From Aliicoccus persicus_A (GTDB lineage: Bacteria; Bacillota; Bacilli; Staphylococcales; Salinicoccaceae): DNA of 16,650 nucleotides. Numbering within the stretch: position 1 is the stretch's first letter; each line of letters opens with the position of its first letter. The position numbers were made by a program, and so were the translations under genes. Location of the stretch: the NCBI GenBank assembly GCA_020741755.1, contig DYYI01000015.1:1-16650 (forward strand), given 5' to 3'. Of the stretch, positions 6,693 through 14,088 are shown one piece after another. Under the pieces are notes generated by a model. It worked only from the letters and a program-made list of their open reading frames with translations, was not told the DNA's origin and searched no databases.

Positions 6693-7613
6693 CTAATTTT
6701 CAATTGGTTTTAAAAACATTTCCAAATGCTCGCGTTCATGTTCTAACTTTGGTGGAAGCACGAGTGATTCTCCTAAAGATTCAAGCGGTTCATCCACTTG
6801 GAATCCTGGGCCTCTTGTAGAAATCTCGACAATAATATTACCGGGGCCACTAATGTATAGTGCTTTAAACCAAAATCTATCTTTAATACCACTGTTTGGC
6901 CAGCGCTCTTCATGTACAAGACGTCTCATTTCTTCTAAATCCTCATCCGATTCTACATTGAGTGCAAAGTGATGTACGCTGCCGTAGCCGCCTTTTTCAA
7001 CGGTTGAATGTCGTGCCTCAACAACATAGACAAACTCGTTGCCAAACTGAACGATTGCTTCTTCCGCATCTTCAGTTAGGAGTGTTCCTCCGACAAGTTC
7101 CATCAACCCGATAAACGGCTTCTTATGCTGAACAGTTACTTCTACAGCAACAATACCGTGAATGGCAAATTCTACTGGAATATCTTCTACAACATTTGGT
7201 GTGATGTCTGTTGGTGCTTCATCAACGACAAGAGCCATGCGGTGTTTTTCACTATCTTCAAAGTTCATCATCGTTTTACCAAATCGTTCCACAATGCCTT
7301 CGTGGTAGATTTCTCGTTCAATAAATCTTTCCTTAAAGAAATCGAGCGCTTCTCTAGATGGAACTCTGAACAATGTACGTGTAATGCCATTTGTCCCTTT
7401 GCGATATTGTGCGCTGTTGACAATTTCAAAAAATGTCATGTCAGTGCCTGGTGTTCCTTTGTAATCTGCATAAAATAAATGATACATACTGCTATCGTCT
7501 TGGTTAACTGTTTTTTTAACCAAGCGAAGACCCAGTGCTTTCGTATAGAAATCATGATTGTCGAGTGCCTCTTTCGTAATCGCGGACACATGATGCATAC
7601 CATTTGCTTTCAT
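6693..7613 (-). CDS. mhqE: Ring-cleaving dioxygenase, VOC/glyoxalase superfamily (MhqE/MhqO/MhqA-like)
   Basis: The 306-residue protein has two vicinal-oxygen-chelate domains (about 3-130 and 148-270) and matches the MhqA/MhqO/YkcA group of Firmicutes, proposed to open hydroquinone or catechol rings with oxygen in the cytoplasm. A facial metal triad is visible: His8 (GMHHVSAI), His215 (SVHHFAL) and Glu263 (IVEIST). The C-terminal phrases TRGPGF and KPIEN are typical of the group. Start choice: the frame opens with GTG at 7619 only 2 nt after AAGGAG; the ATG at 7613, 8 nt after it, is preferred. It is divergent from an mhqD-like hydrolase, as expected for a quinone-stress module, although staphylococcal mhqR-mhqE-mhqD is usually co-directional. 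The gene symbol follows that resemblance; the exact substrate is unproven. Confidence 0.87.
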   Translation of the reverse strand: MKANGMHHVSAITKEALDNHDFYTKALGLRLVKKTVNQDDSSMYHLFYADYKGTPGTDMTFFEIVNSAQYRKGTNGITRTLFRVPSREALDFFKERFIEREIYHEGIVERFGKTMMNFEDSEKHRMALVVDEAPTDITPNVVEDIPVEFAIHGIVAVEVTVQHKKPFIGLMELVGGTLLTEDAEEAIVQFGNEFVYVVEARHSTVEKGGYGSVHHFALNVESDEDLEEMRRLVHEERWPNSGIKDRFWFKALYISGPGNIIVEISTRGPGFQVDEPLESLGESLVLPPKLEHEREHLEMFLKPIEN

Positions 7614-7687
7614 AAGCACAACTCCTTAAATTCATCTTAAATTAAGTATATAATAGAAATATCATATTCTCGAGTGAGGTGTTTACA
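7614..7687. promoter_or_regulatory. Shared divergent control region of mhqE-like and mhqD-like genes
   Basis: Only 74 bp separate the two ATGs. On the plus strand TATAAT (7649-7654) is a consensus -10 without a good -35. On the minus strand TATTAT overlaps it, so the promoters face each other. CTTAAATT occurs twice with an 11-bp period, and its second copy lies in a palindrome CTTAA-A-TTAAG (7636-7646). A CTCGAG palindrome (7669-7674) lies in the predicted hydrolase leader. MhqR boxes of Bacillus contain CTCGA half-sites, so this may be a remnant or half operator. One bound repressor could silence both genes. Ribosome sites: AAGGAG for the minus gene, GAGGTG (7677-7681 region) for the plus gene. 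Confidence 0.55.
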
Positions 7688-8305
7688 ATGAAACACTTAT
7701 TTATTGAAGGTGAATCGGATTGGACGTTAATACTGCTCCATGGAACAGGCGGACGTGAAACAGATCTGTTGGAGTTCTCCACGATGGTGGACCGTAGGGC
7801 AAATATTCTCGCCTTTCGTGGCAACGTCATACAAGACGATCAAACGCGATTTTTTCTGCGTCATGTACACAACGTCTACGACGATGAGAGCCTAGAGCAA
7901 GAAGGCCATCTGTTACATGATGCGTTGATTAAATGTAGTGAAATATACGATATCGATTTAAAGAAGAGTATTTTTATCGGCTATTCTAACGGTGCAAACA
8001 TGGCTGCTTACTACACATTGAATATTGAAAGTGATGTTGCTGGTGCGGTATTCTTACATCCTGCTTATCATTCCTCGTTAATGAGTGATGTATCATTGCT
8101 TGGTAAATCCTATTTAATCACTGCTGGCGCACGCGATATGGTTGCACTTGCTGGAGATGCTTATCAATTGAAGAAACATCTTGAGTTACGTGGTGGCTCG
8201 ACAGAAGTGAAATTAAATGATGGGCCACATGCCATCATGTCTGAAGAGTTGATGGAAGCGCATGTATGGTTTTTAAATTTAAAGAAAAGTCTCGAAGATG
8301 AATGA
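7688..8305 (+). CDS. mhqD: Alpha/beta-hydrolase, MhqD-like carboxylesterase/phospholipase
   Basis: The 205-residue protein is an alpha/beta-hydrolase of the phospholipase/carboxylesterase group that includes MhqD, a cytoplasmic enzyme of quinone-stress regulons. The oxyanion-hole motif LLHGTGG is at 16-22, the nucleophile Ser100 in GYSNGA, the likely acid Asp150 (GARD) and the histidine His181 (GPHAIMSEEL). The substitution of HQ by HA after the catalytic His is a small departure from the common GGH pattern. Length matches MhqD (about 200). Start choice: the frame opens with GTG at 7679, but that lies in the ribosome site GAGGTG; the ATG at 7688 is 6 nt downstream. Its stop overlaps the next start in ATGA, so the AEC carrier is translationally coupled. 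The substrate is unknown. Confidence 0.87.
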   Translation: MKHLFIEGESDWTLILLHGTGGRETDLLEFSTMVDRRANILAFRGNVIQDDQTRFFLRHVHNVYDDESLEQEGHLLHDALIKCSEIYDIDLKKSIFIGYSNGANMAAYYTLNIESDVAGAVFLHPAYHSSLMSDVSLLGKSYLITAGARDMVALAGDAYQLKKHLELRGGSTEVKLNDGPHAIMSEELMEAHVWFLNLKKSLEDE

Positions 8306-9228
8306 CGGAATTTCTTTATATTGTTTATGAAGTGATCTTACCGATACTCATCATTGTTGTTTTAGGATATATCGTTCAATTAAAATACAATTTAGATTTA
8401 AGCACGCTATCAAGACTGACGATATTTTATATATTGCCAGGTTTTATTTTTATGACATTATATCGAACGGCAATTGATTTAGGACAGTTTCTATCCATCT
8501 TTGGCATACTGATTATTTATGCCGGAGTAAGTTTTCTAATCGCTCAAGTCATTGGCCATTTCATGGGGCTCAGTCGTGATCGACAAACATTATTTACAAA
8601 CTCAAACATATTTTACAATGCAGGTAACTATGGTGTGCCGGTCAATGATTTAGTGTTTCGCTCCGATCCGTTTGCGATGATGACACAAGTGATGATTATC
8701 ATCTTCCAGAATATCTTTGTGTTCACATATGGTATCGTGTCGCTCAGTGCAAAGGATACGAGTAAACTTAAAGCGATGCTCGGTTACTTCAAGATGCCAA
8801 TATTTTATGCGGTGCTACTGGGATTACTCGCAAGCATATTCAATGTCAATTTACCATCACCAATCGAGTCGTCATTCGAATACATCAGGCAATCGATGGT
8901 CGCGATCGTTCTATTCATACTCGGTGCTCAAATCGCACAGATAAAATTCACGCGACTAAGTAAATCGGCATTTGTCGCCACGCTGACACGCCTCATAGTC
9001 GGACCAGTTATGATGTTTCCGATCATCTTGATATTTGGATTGGATGGAATCGTTGCGCAGGTGTTACTGATTGCTGCAGCTTTACCATCAGCTGTCAACA
9101 GTGTGATTATCGCGCAGCAATATACAGATGACTCGAGTTATGCAGCAGAAATCGTCATGATGACAACTTTATTGAGTCCTATCACAGTTTCAGCTACAAT
9201 ATTTATAGCGAACATTTATTTTGGTTAG
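8302..9228 (+). CDS. AEC-family transporter (auxin efflux carrier-like)
   Basis: The 308-residue integral membrane protein has about ten hydrophobic helices in two five-helix repeats, the bile-acid/arsenite/riboflavin (BART) fold of AEC permeases. Recognisable elements are an N-terminal ILPILIIVVLGY helix, the conserved NAGNYGVPV loop (about residues 105-113) in the first repeat and ALPSAVNSVIIAQQY in the second. AEC members move organic anions such as malate or, in plants, auxin; bacterial substrates are mostly unknown. It starts within the stop codon of the MhqD-like hydrolase (ATGA overlap) with no strong ribosome site of its own, so it depends on coupled translation. Context suggests efflux of a hydrolysis or ring-cleavage product (an organic acid), which is inference. 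No clear terminator follows. Confidence 0.87.
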   Translation: MTEFLYIVYEVILPILIIVVLGYIVQLKYNLDLSTLSRLTIFYILPGFIFMTLYRTAIDLGQFLSIFGILIIYAGVSFLIAQVIGHFMGLSRDRQTLFTNSNIFYNAGNYGVPVNDLVFRSDPFAMMTQVMIIIFQNIFVFTYGIVSLSAKDTSKLKAMLGYFKMPIFYAVLLGLLASIFNVNLPSPIESSFEYIRQSMVAIVLFILGAQIAQIKFTRLSKSAFVATLTRLIVGPVMMFPIILIFGLDGIVAQVLLIAAALPSAVNSVIIAQQYTDDSSYAAEIVMMTTLLSPITVSATIFIANIYFG

Positions 9229-9248
9229 GTTTATTCGATTTTCATTTG

Positions 9249-9257
9249 TGGTACAAT
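9249..9257 (+). promoter_or_regulatory. Extended -10 promoter of the SEC-C protein gene
   Basis: TACAAT (9252-9257) is preceded directly by TGG (9249-9251), a TGn extended -10. No good -35 is seen. The predicted transcript starts near 9264, about 28 nt before the ATG. Confidence 0.5.
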
Positions 9258-9291
9258 ATTTTTAATCAACAGTTGTTTGAAGGAGAAGTTC

Positions 9292-10326
9292 ATGGTTAAT
9301 ATTGCAGATTATTTAACAGAGTACAAAGTCCAAGATTTAAAACGTTTATGTAAGACATTAAATGTCAATAACTATTCGAAATTAAAAAAAGAAGAGTTAA
9401 TTGATGAAATTGTAAAAGCTCAAAAGTCTGAAGAAGCAGCACGTTATGCGTTTTTATTTATCGATGATGTATCTTTCAATAACTGGAAGAATTCAGCAGG
9501 TAACAATGATGAATCCGCTAAATACTCACTAGAAGATATCTTTGGATTATATATCATGGGCTACGCATTTGAAGATAAAGACAATGAAGACACGTTCTTC
9601 ATTACGAAAGTTGTTTCTGATCTTTTTGAAAAAGTAAATACCGAAGAGAACAAAGAGTCGCGTATCGATGTTCAAAGAAAGCTGAACTTGATTCGTGCAG
9701 CGTTACATCTATACGGTATTGTTAGCATTGAACAGCTATTGCACTTGTTCAAAAAATATTACTCTCAAGAGATGGATCAAGACGCACTTATCGAGTTTTT
9801 AGAAGAATCACCATATGAGATTACAATTGATACCGATAAAGGTGAAATTGTTATCGATGATATGACGGATGAACAGTATGAAGTTGTGAAACGTCTTCAG
9901 AAAAACCGTCCTTACTTCGAACCTGAATTTGCGAAGTTTATCAAGTTCAGTGACCCGAACTATATCGATGAATCTTCACATCACGTGTGGGTGAGAGAAT
10001 GGGTTGCTAAAAATATCGAAGGTGACGAAACAGAAAAATATCAAAATTACATTGGAATTCTACAACTTGTTATGCAAGGTGGAAACCAAAATCAAGTCGT
10101 GCAATTTTTGGCGAATCTCAATGTTGAGTTTAAAAATACAGCTGCTCAGAAAGAATTCTTTAAACACATTGAAGGTGTATTAAATAATACACGTCACTTT
10201 AAGTTTAGAGGCCACAAAGAATCTGAACTTAAAACAAAAACAATTGTAAAAGAAGAAAAAGTTGGACGTAACGATCCTTGTCCGTGTGGCAGTGGTAAAA
10301 AATATAAAAAATGTTGTGGAAGATAA
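9292..10326 (+). CDS. SEC-C motif protein with N-terminal SAP/Rho-N-like segment
   Basis: The 344-residue soluble protein ends in a SEC-C zinc-binding motif, GRNDPCPCGSGKKYKKCC, with Cys330, Cys332, Cys341 and Cys342. This is the module found at the C-terminus of SecA and in many uncharacterised proteins, where it binds Zn2+ and can contact ribosomes or SecB. Residues about 4-45 form a helix-strand-helix with repeated Lys (YKVQDLKRLCKTLNVNNYSKLKKEELIDEIV), typical of SAP/Rho-N nucleic-acid-binding segments. The middle (about 60-310) is helical with no family I recognise. Start choice: the frame opens with TTG at 9277, but that lies just before GAAGGAG; the ATG at 9292 is 6 nt after it. Own promoter and terminator suggest a single-gene unit. 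Function unknown; a translation- or export-linked role is a guess from the zinc motif. Confidence 0.85.
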   Translation: MVNIADYLTEYKVQDLKRLCKTLNVNNYSKLKKEELIDEIVKAQKSEEAARYAFLFIDDVSFNNWKNSAGNNDESAKYSLEDIFGLYIMGYAFEDKDNEDTFFITKVVSDLFEKVNTEENKESRIDVQRKLNLIRAALHLYGIVSIEQLLHLFKKYYSQEMDQDALIEFLEESPYEITIDTDKGEIVIDDMTDEQYEVVKRLQKNRPYFEPEFAKFIKFSDPNYIDESSHHVWVREWVAKNIEGDETEKYQNYIGILQLVMQGGNQNQVVQFLANLNVEFKNTAAQKEFFKHIEGVLNNTRHFKFRGHKESELKTKTIVKEEKVGRNDPCPCGSGKKYKKCCGR

Positions 10327-10333
10327 CATAGAT

Positions 10334-10361
10334 GGCCTTGCATTTTGCGAGGTCTTTTTTT
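10334..10361 (+). terminator. Terminator after the SEC-C protein gene
   Basis: The stem GGCCTTGC (10334-10341) pairs with GCGAGGTC (10347-10354), including two G:U pairs, around a 5-nt loop, followed by seven T (10355-10361). It starts 8 nt after the stop codon and ends 24 nt before the ATG of the next gene in the same direction. Confidence 0.85.
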
Positions 10362-10385
10362 AAATTATTTTGGGGGCATATACAT

Positions 10386-11978
10386 ATGAAACATTATAAT
10401 TATCCTTATCAAAACTCTAGGTTTAGTACGTATTCAAAACGTGGTATGGTGGCGACGAGTCATCCGTCAGCATCTCAAGCAGGGATGCAGATGCTTGCTC
10501 AAGGTGGTAATGCAGTCGATGCTGCAGTCGCAACAGCAGCGATGCTAACAGTTGTTGAACCGACTTCTAATGGAATTGGTGGCGATGCGTTTATGATCGC
10601 GTGGATTAATGGTGAGCTTGTCGGTATGAATGCGAGTGGACGTTCTCCGAAAAAATTAAGCATGGATGAGATTATGGGACGTGGATTTGAAGCGTTGCCT
10701 AAGTTTGGTTGGTTACCTGTTAACATTCCAGGTGTACCCGGCGCATGGGGCAGTTTAATTGAGAAATATGGTCGTTTATCTTTAAAAGAAGTGCTAGCAC
10801 CAGCAATCACTGCAGCGCGAGAAGGATTTGTGTTGACGCCAACAGTTGCGAAATTCTGGAAGAATGCATATAGAAATTTTAAAAATCATGAGGCGAATTT
10901 CCCTGAGCTCAAGCATTGGTTCGAAACGTTTGGTGAGGCTGAAGTAGGCACGGTTAAAAAGTTACCTTTCCATGCACAAACGCTTGAAACACTAGCTGAG
11001 GAAGGCAGTGATAGTTTTTACACTGGATCACTTGCTGAGAAAATCGTGAAGTTTTCAAGTGAGACAGGTGGACTGATCACAAAAGAAGATTTGAAAGCGT
11101 TCAAAGTTGAATATGTGACACCGATAACTAAAAACTACAAAGGTTATGATATTCATGAAATACCACCAAATGGGGATGGTATTACAGCGTTGATGGCGCT
11201 AGGCATGTTACAGGATGATGATTTTGCATCACTGGATGCAAATGCGTACCACCATCAAATCGAAGCGATGAAACTATCGTTTGCGGATACGATGAAGTTC
11301 GTGAGTGATGCTGACACAATGCGGGTGACGTCAGAAGCAATGCTAGACGATACGTATTTAAAAGCGCGCCGTGCATTAATTGGGGAAGAGGCTGAAGTGC
11401 GCGAGCATGGTGATTTAGAGAGAAGCGGTACGGTTTACTTAGCGACTGCCGACCAATTTGGGAACATGGTGTCTTATATTCAAAGTAACTATATGGGATT
11501 CGGTAGTGGTGTTGTCGTGCCTGAGACTGGTATTGCGCTTCAAAACCGTGGGCATAATTTCTCGATGAATAAAGAAGATGCCAACTATGTAGGTGGCGGT
11601 AAAAGAACATTCCATACGATCATACCTGGGTTCATAACAAAAGATGGCGTGCCCGTGGGACCATTTGGTGTGATGGGTGGATTTATGCAACCACAAGGTC
11701 ACTTGCAAGTTGCAATGAACTTAATCGACTTTGGTATGAACCCACAGAGTGCGCTCGATGCGCCGAGGTGGCAATATATTCAAGATAAGACGGTGGAAGT
11801 AGAGGACCGTTTCCCAGCTGATATTGCACGTGAACTGATGCGACGTGGCCACAATATAAAAGTAAATCTTGAACCGAATTCTTTCGGTCGTGGACAAGTG
11901 ATTATGCGTGATCCTAAGACAGGCGCTCTTGTTGGTGGTACGGAATCACGAACAGATGGGTCAATCTCTGCATTATAA
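10386..11978 (+). CDS. Gamma-glutamyltransferase family protein, cytoplasmic YwrD-like type
   Basis: The 530-residue protein is an N-terminal-nucleophile gamma-glutamyltransferase homologue. The large-subunit part (about 1-348) contains HPSASQAGMQMLAQGGNAVDAAVA and ASGRSP (Arg86, expected to bind the glutamate carboxylate). The predicted autoprocessing site precedes Thr349 in SGTVYLATAD, which becomes the nucleophile, and the small subunit follows with GVMGGFMQPQGH (429-439). No signal peptide is present, unlike secreted GGT and the capsule enzyme CapD; this matches intracellular YwrD of Bacillus. Typical reactions are hydrolysis or transfer of gamma-glutamyl groups from glutathione-like or gamma-glutamyl peptides. 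Start choice: the frame opens with an ATG at 10332 inside the upstream terminator; the ATG at 10386, 9 nt after GGGGG, is preferred. It is followed by a bidirectional terminator. Its transcription must start close to or through the upstream hairpin. Confidence 0.92.
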   Translation: MKHYNYPYQNSRFSTYSKRGMVATSHPSASQAGMQMLAQGGNAVDAAVATAAMLTVVEPTSNGIGGDAFMIAWINGELVGMNASGRSPKKLSMDEIMGRGFEALPKFGWLPVNIPGVPGAWGSLIEKYGRLSLKEVLAPAITAAREGFVLTPTVAKFWKNAYRNFKNHEANFPELKHWFETFGEAEVGTVKKLPFHAQTLETLAEEGSDSFYTGSLAEKIVKFSSETGGLITKEDLKAFKVEYVTPITKNYKGYDIHEIPPNGDGITALMALGMLQDDDFASLDANAYHHQIEAMKLSFADTMKFVSDADTMRVTSEAMLDDTYLKARRALIGEEAEVREHGDLERSGTVYLATADQFGNMVSYIQSNYMGFGSGVVVPETGIALQNRGHNFSMNKEDANYVGGGKRTFHTIIPGFITKDGVPVGPFGVMGGFMQPQGHLQVAMNLIDFGMNPQSALDAPRWQYIQDKTVEVEDRFPADIARELMRRGHNIKVNLEPNSFGRGQVIMRDPKTGALVGGTESRTDGSISAL

Positions 11979-11993
11979 TTATATATAAAAAAG

Positions 11994-12031
11994 CCGGCGG
12001 TATGATGATGTGATGATCATCTAATCGCCGG
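11994..12031. terminator. Bidirectional terminator between convergent ggt-like and lipoprotein genes
   Basis: The outer stem CCGGCG/CGCCGG (11994-11999 and 12026-12031) and inner GATGAT/ATCATC helix are flanked by TTTT-ACTT on the plus strand and CTTTTTTATA on the minus strand. It ends both convergent genes. Confidence 0.88.
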
Positions 12032-12037
12032 TTTTAC

Positions 12038-12586
12038 TTACTTAATAATAAATTCAAATGAATCCGAACGGTTGGAAGGGATACTGATTCTAATGCTATC
12101 CGCTTCTTGACGAGGTTCAATCAGCAACTCTGTACCGACATCTGAATATCGCACAGTTTCTATAAATGACTCTCCATTGTAATACGATACATATGCAGAA
12201 TTATTAATTGCATATGAGCGCGATGGGTCATACTCGATTGGTTGACTTAATACCATGTCGCTATTATTGTGCATGAGCTGACCTTCATAACCCATCCACA
12301 CACCTTGCTCTACAGTTGTTGGATCGAATAAATTTTGACCGGGTTGTGGACCTTCAGGTTCTTCCTCAACTTCGGGTTCCTCTTCCGGTTCTTCTTCCAC
12401 AACCTCTTCTTCTATTTGTTCTTCCTCTTCTTCAGCTTCAGCTTCGGCCGCTTCTTCAGCGGCTTTTGCGACGAGTTCCTCGTGCACTTTAACGTGTTCA
12501 TCTATCGTCATACCACGCTCTTCTTCTGCTGAACTACATCCCACAAGAAACAAAGAGATGAATGAAAAAATTATGATATATCTCAT
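12038..12586 (-). CDS. Glu-rich lipoprotein with C-terminal beta module resembling phage tail-type domains
   Basis: The 182-residue protein has a signal peptide with lipobox LVGC (Cys17) and should be lipid-anchored outside the membrane. Residues about 20-80 are low complexity with long Glu runs and Ala/Pro, forming a highly charged spacer. The C-terminal part (about 84-182) begins NLFDPTTVEQGVWMGYEGQL and continues with SQPIEYDPSRSYAIN, YVSYYNGESFIET and SIRISIPS. That order (NLFD..., a GxW/GxY turn, S-x-PI-Y-xP-x-x-Y, then F-Y and IRISxP) is like the beta-sandwich modules common in phage tail and receptor-binding proteins of Firmicutes. I recognise the style, not a named family. Start choice: ATG 12595 is 1 nt after AAGGAG; ATG 12586 is 10 nt after it and gives a compact signal peptide. 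It follows the OYE gene by 38 nt with no terminator between, so it may be the tail of the ars operon. Confidence 0.8.
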   Translation of the reverse strand: MRYIIIFSFISLFLVGCSSAEEERGMTIDEHVKVHEELVAKAAEEAAEAEAEEEEEQIEEEVVEEEPEEEPEVEEEPEGPQPGQNLFDPTTVEQGVWMGYEGQLMHNNSDMVLSQPIEYDPSRSYAINNSAYVSYYNGESFIETVRYSDVGTELLIEPRQEADSIRISIPSNRSDSFEFIIK

Positions 12587-12624
12587 GTCAATCATGCTCC
12601 TTAAACTAAATTTCAGCGTATCGG

Positions 12625-13650
12625 TTAGTAATAACCTCTTTCATATTGCTCAGGTATAAATGAGCGTGCACTTTTATCGATTGCCTGTCCTTGGTTTAAT
12701 ACCCAATGTGGGTCACGAAGTAACGCACGGCCAATTGCCGCTAAGTCACTAGCACCCGATGAAACAGCATATTCTGCGGTACTCACATCATCTAAAATAC
12801 CGACAGCGATGACAGGCACATCACACGCCTCTTTTACTGCACGGGCAAAGTTTAGCATGTATCCAGGGTATGCACCAGTGAATCTAGATTTTGAAGGCGT
12901 GCCTTCACCACCGGCAGATACATGTAACATGTCGACGCCAGCTTCGACGTAACGCTTACACATATCGATACCGTAATCTAAGTCATATCCACCCTCTGCA
13001 AATTCATATACAGAAGTTCTAAACAGCAGTGGCATGTCATCAGGCATGACTGATTTGACAGCTTCTACTACTTCAACACCAAATAAGCTGCGGTCTTGAC
13101 CATACTTATCGTCACGGTTATTGATGCTTGGTGACTGGAACTGGTGAATTAAATAACCATGTGCACCGTGAATTTCTATTGTATCAAATCCAGCAGCAAC
13201 TGCACGAGCGGCAGTATCTTTATATTTCTGTACCATCGCTTCTGTTTCTTCGGTCGTTAAGGCATGTGGCGTCTTGTATCTTTCGCTATGTGCGATATCA
13301 GATGCCGACACAGGTGTTTTGGCGTCTGTCGCTTTACGACCTGCATGTGCAATCTGAATACCGATCTTCGCACCATGTTGATGTACAGCATCTACTATTC
13401 TCTTAAGTGCAGCTTGCTGTTTATCATTCCATAAGCCAAGACAATTGTCCGTAATACGACCGTCCGGCTCGATGTTCGTCATTTCAACGATGACTAAACC
13501 AACACCACCGATAGCACGCGATGTGTAATGAACGAAATGCCAATCGTTCGCAATGCCATCCTCTGCACTATATTGACACATCGGTGCCATCACGACGCGA
13601 TTTCTTAATGATAAGTTTTTAAATTGATACGGCTGAAATAAAGTATTCAT
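12625..13650 (-). CDS. namA: Old Yellow Enzyme, YqjM/NamA-like NADPH:flavin ene-reductase
   Basis: The 341-residue FMN-dependent TIM-barrel enzyme is of the thermophilic-like OYE class typified by YqjM. It uses NADPH to reduce electrophilic C=C bonds of enones and quinones and some nitro compounds in the cytoplasm. Key residues are visible: Cys25 in MAPMCQYS (redox tuning over FMN), Gln99 in IQIAHAGRK, the His161/His164 pair in IHGAHGYLIHQFQSP (substrate carbonyl), a phosphate-binding GRALLRDP (307-314) and Arg338 in the C-terminal QYERGY, the residue YqjM-type dimers lend to the neighbouring active site. Length matches (YqjM 338). The ATG has a GAAGGGA ribosome site. It starts 17 nt after the arsC stop on the same strand with no terminator, so it is very likely expressed from the arsR promoter. 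That placement is unusual. Confidence 0.95.
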   Translation of the reverse strand: MNTLFQPYQFKNLSLRNRVVMAPMCQYSAEDGIANDWHFVHYTSRAIGGVGLVIVEMTNIEPDGRITDNCLGLWNDKQQAALKRIVDAVHQHGAKIGIQIAHAGRKATDAKTPVSASDIAHSERYKTPHALTTEETEAMVQKYKDTAARAVAAGFDTIEIHGAHGYLIHQFQSPSINNRDDKYGQDRSLFGVEVVEAVKSVMPDDMPLLFRTSVYEFAEGGYDLDYGIDMCKRYVEAGVDMLHVSAGGEGTPSKSRFTGAYPGYMLNFARAVKEACDVPVIAVGILDDVSTAEYAVSSGASDLAAIGRALLRDPHWVLNQGQAIDKSARSFIPEQYERGYY

Positions 13651-13667
13651 AAATTAAATCCCTTCAG

Positions 13668-14078
13668 TTATTTACCAGTTTTGTTAAATTCTATTATACG
13701 AGATTTGATTTCGTCACGCACACTGCGGAATGTCTCCATGATCTCTTCCTCTGTGCCTGTCGCTTGTTCTGGGTCAGGAAATCCCCAATGATCACGATCG
13801 ATATGCGGTGGAATGTACGGACAATTATCACGCGCGTCTCCACATAATGTGACGACTAAATCAGCTTTGTGTAAAATATCCGTTTGAATGAGTGAAGATT
13901 CTTGATTGGAGATATCGATACCATCCTCTTCCATAACAGCAACTGCACGTGGATTTAATCCGTGTGCCTCAATACCCGCAGAATGCACTTCATAGCCTTC
14001 AAGTAATACTCTCCCATATGCTTCAGCGATCTGACTGCGACAAGAGTTACCAGTACATAAGAAATATATTGTTTTCAT
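13668..14078 (-). CDS. arsC: Arsenate reductase, thioredoxin-coupled ArsC
   Basis: The 136-residue cytoplasmic enzyme reduces arsenate to arsenite, which ArsB exports. It has the low-molecular-weight tyrosine-phosphatase fold of the pI258/Bacillus ArsC class. The P-loop is CTGNSCRS with nucleophile Cys8 and Arg14, and the two resolving cysteines are Cys79 and Cys86 (TLCGDARDNC), used in the disulfide relay with thioredoxin. The general acid is Asp102 in WGFPDPE. Length is close to pI258 ArsC (131). The ribosome site AGGAG overlaps the arsB stop codon (TAGGAG), 10 nt spacing, so translation is coupled. All catalytic residues are intact and the protein should be active. Confidence 0.97.
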   Translation of the reverse strand: MKTIYFLCTGNSCRSQIAEAYGRVLLEGYEVHSAGIEAHGLNPRAVAVMEEDGIDISNQESSLIQTDILHKADLVVTLCGDARDNCPYIPPHIDRDHWGFPDPEQATGTEEEIMETFRSVRDEIKSRIIEFNKTGK

Positions 14079-14088
14079 AGAGAATCTC

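Noticed and set aside
10332..10385. N-terminal extension of the GGT-like protein from the ATG at 10332
   Set aside because: That ATG lies in the terminator of the preceding gene and has no ribosome site; the extension has no family match or signal-peptide cleavage site.
10499..11708. Minus-strand frames opposite the GGT-like gene
   Set aside because: The plus-strand protein has all family motifs; the minus frames have no domain, ribosome site or promoter.
12587..12624. Separate promoter for the Glu-rich lipoprotein
   Set aside because: The 38-nt gap after the OYE gene has no convincing -10 or -35; read-through from the ars operon is simpler, although a promoter inside the OYE gene cannot be excluded.
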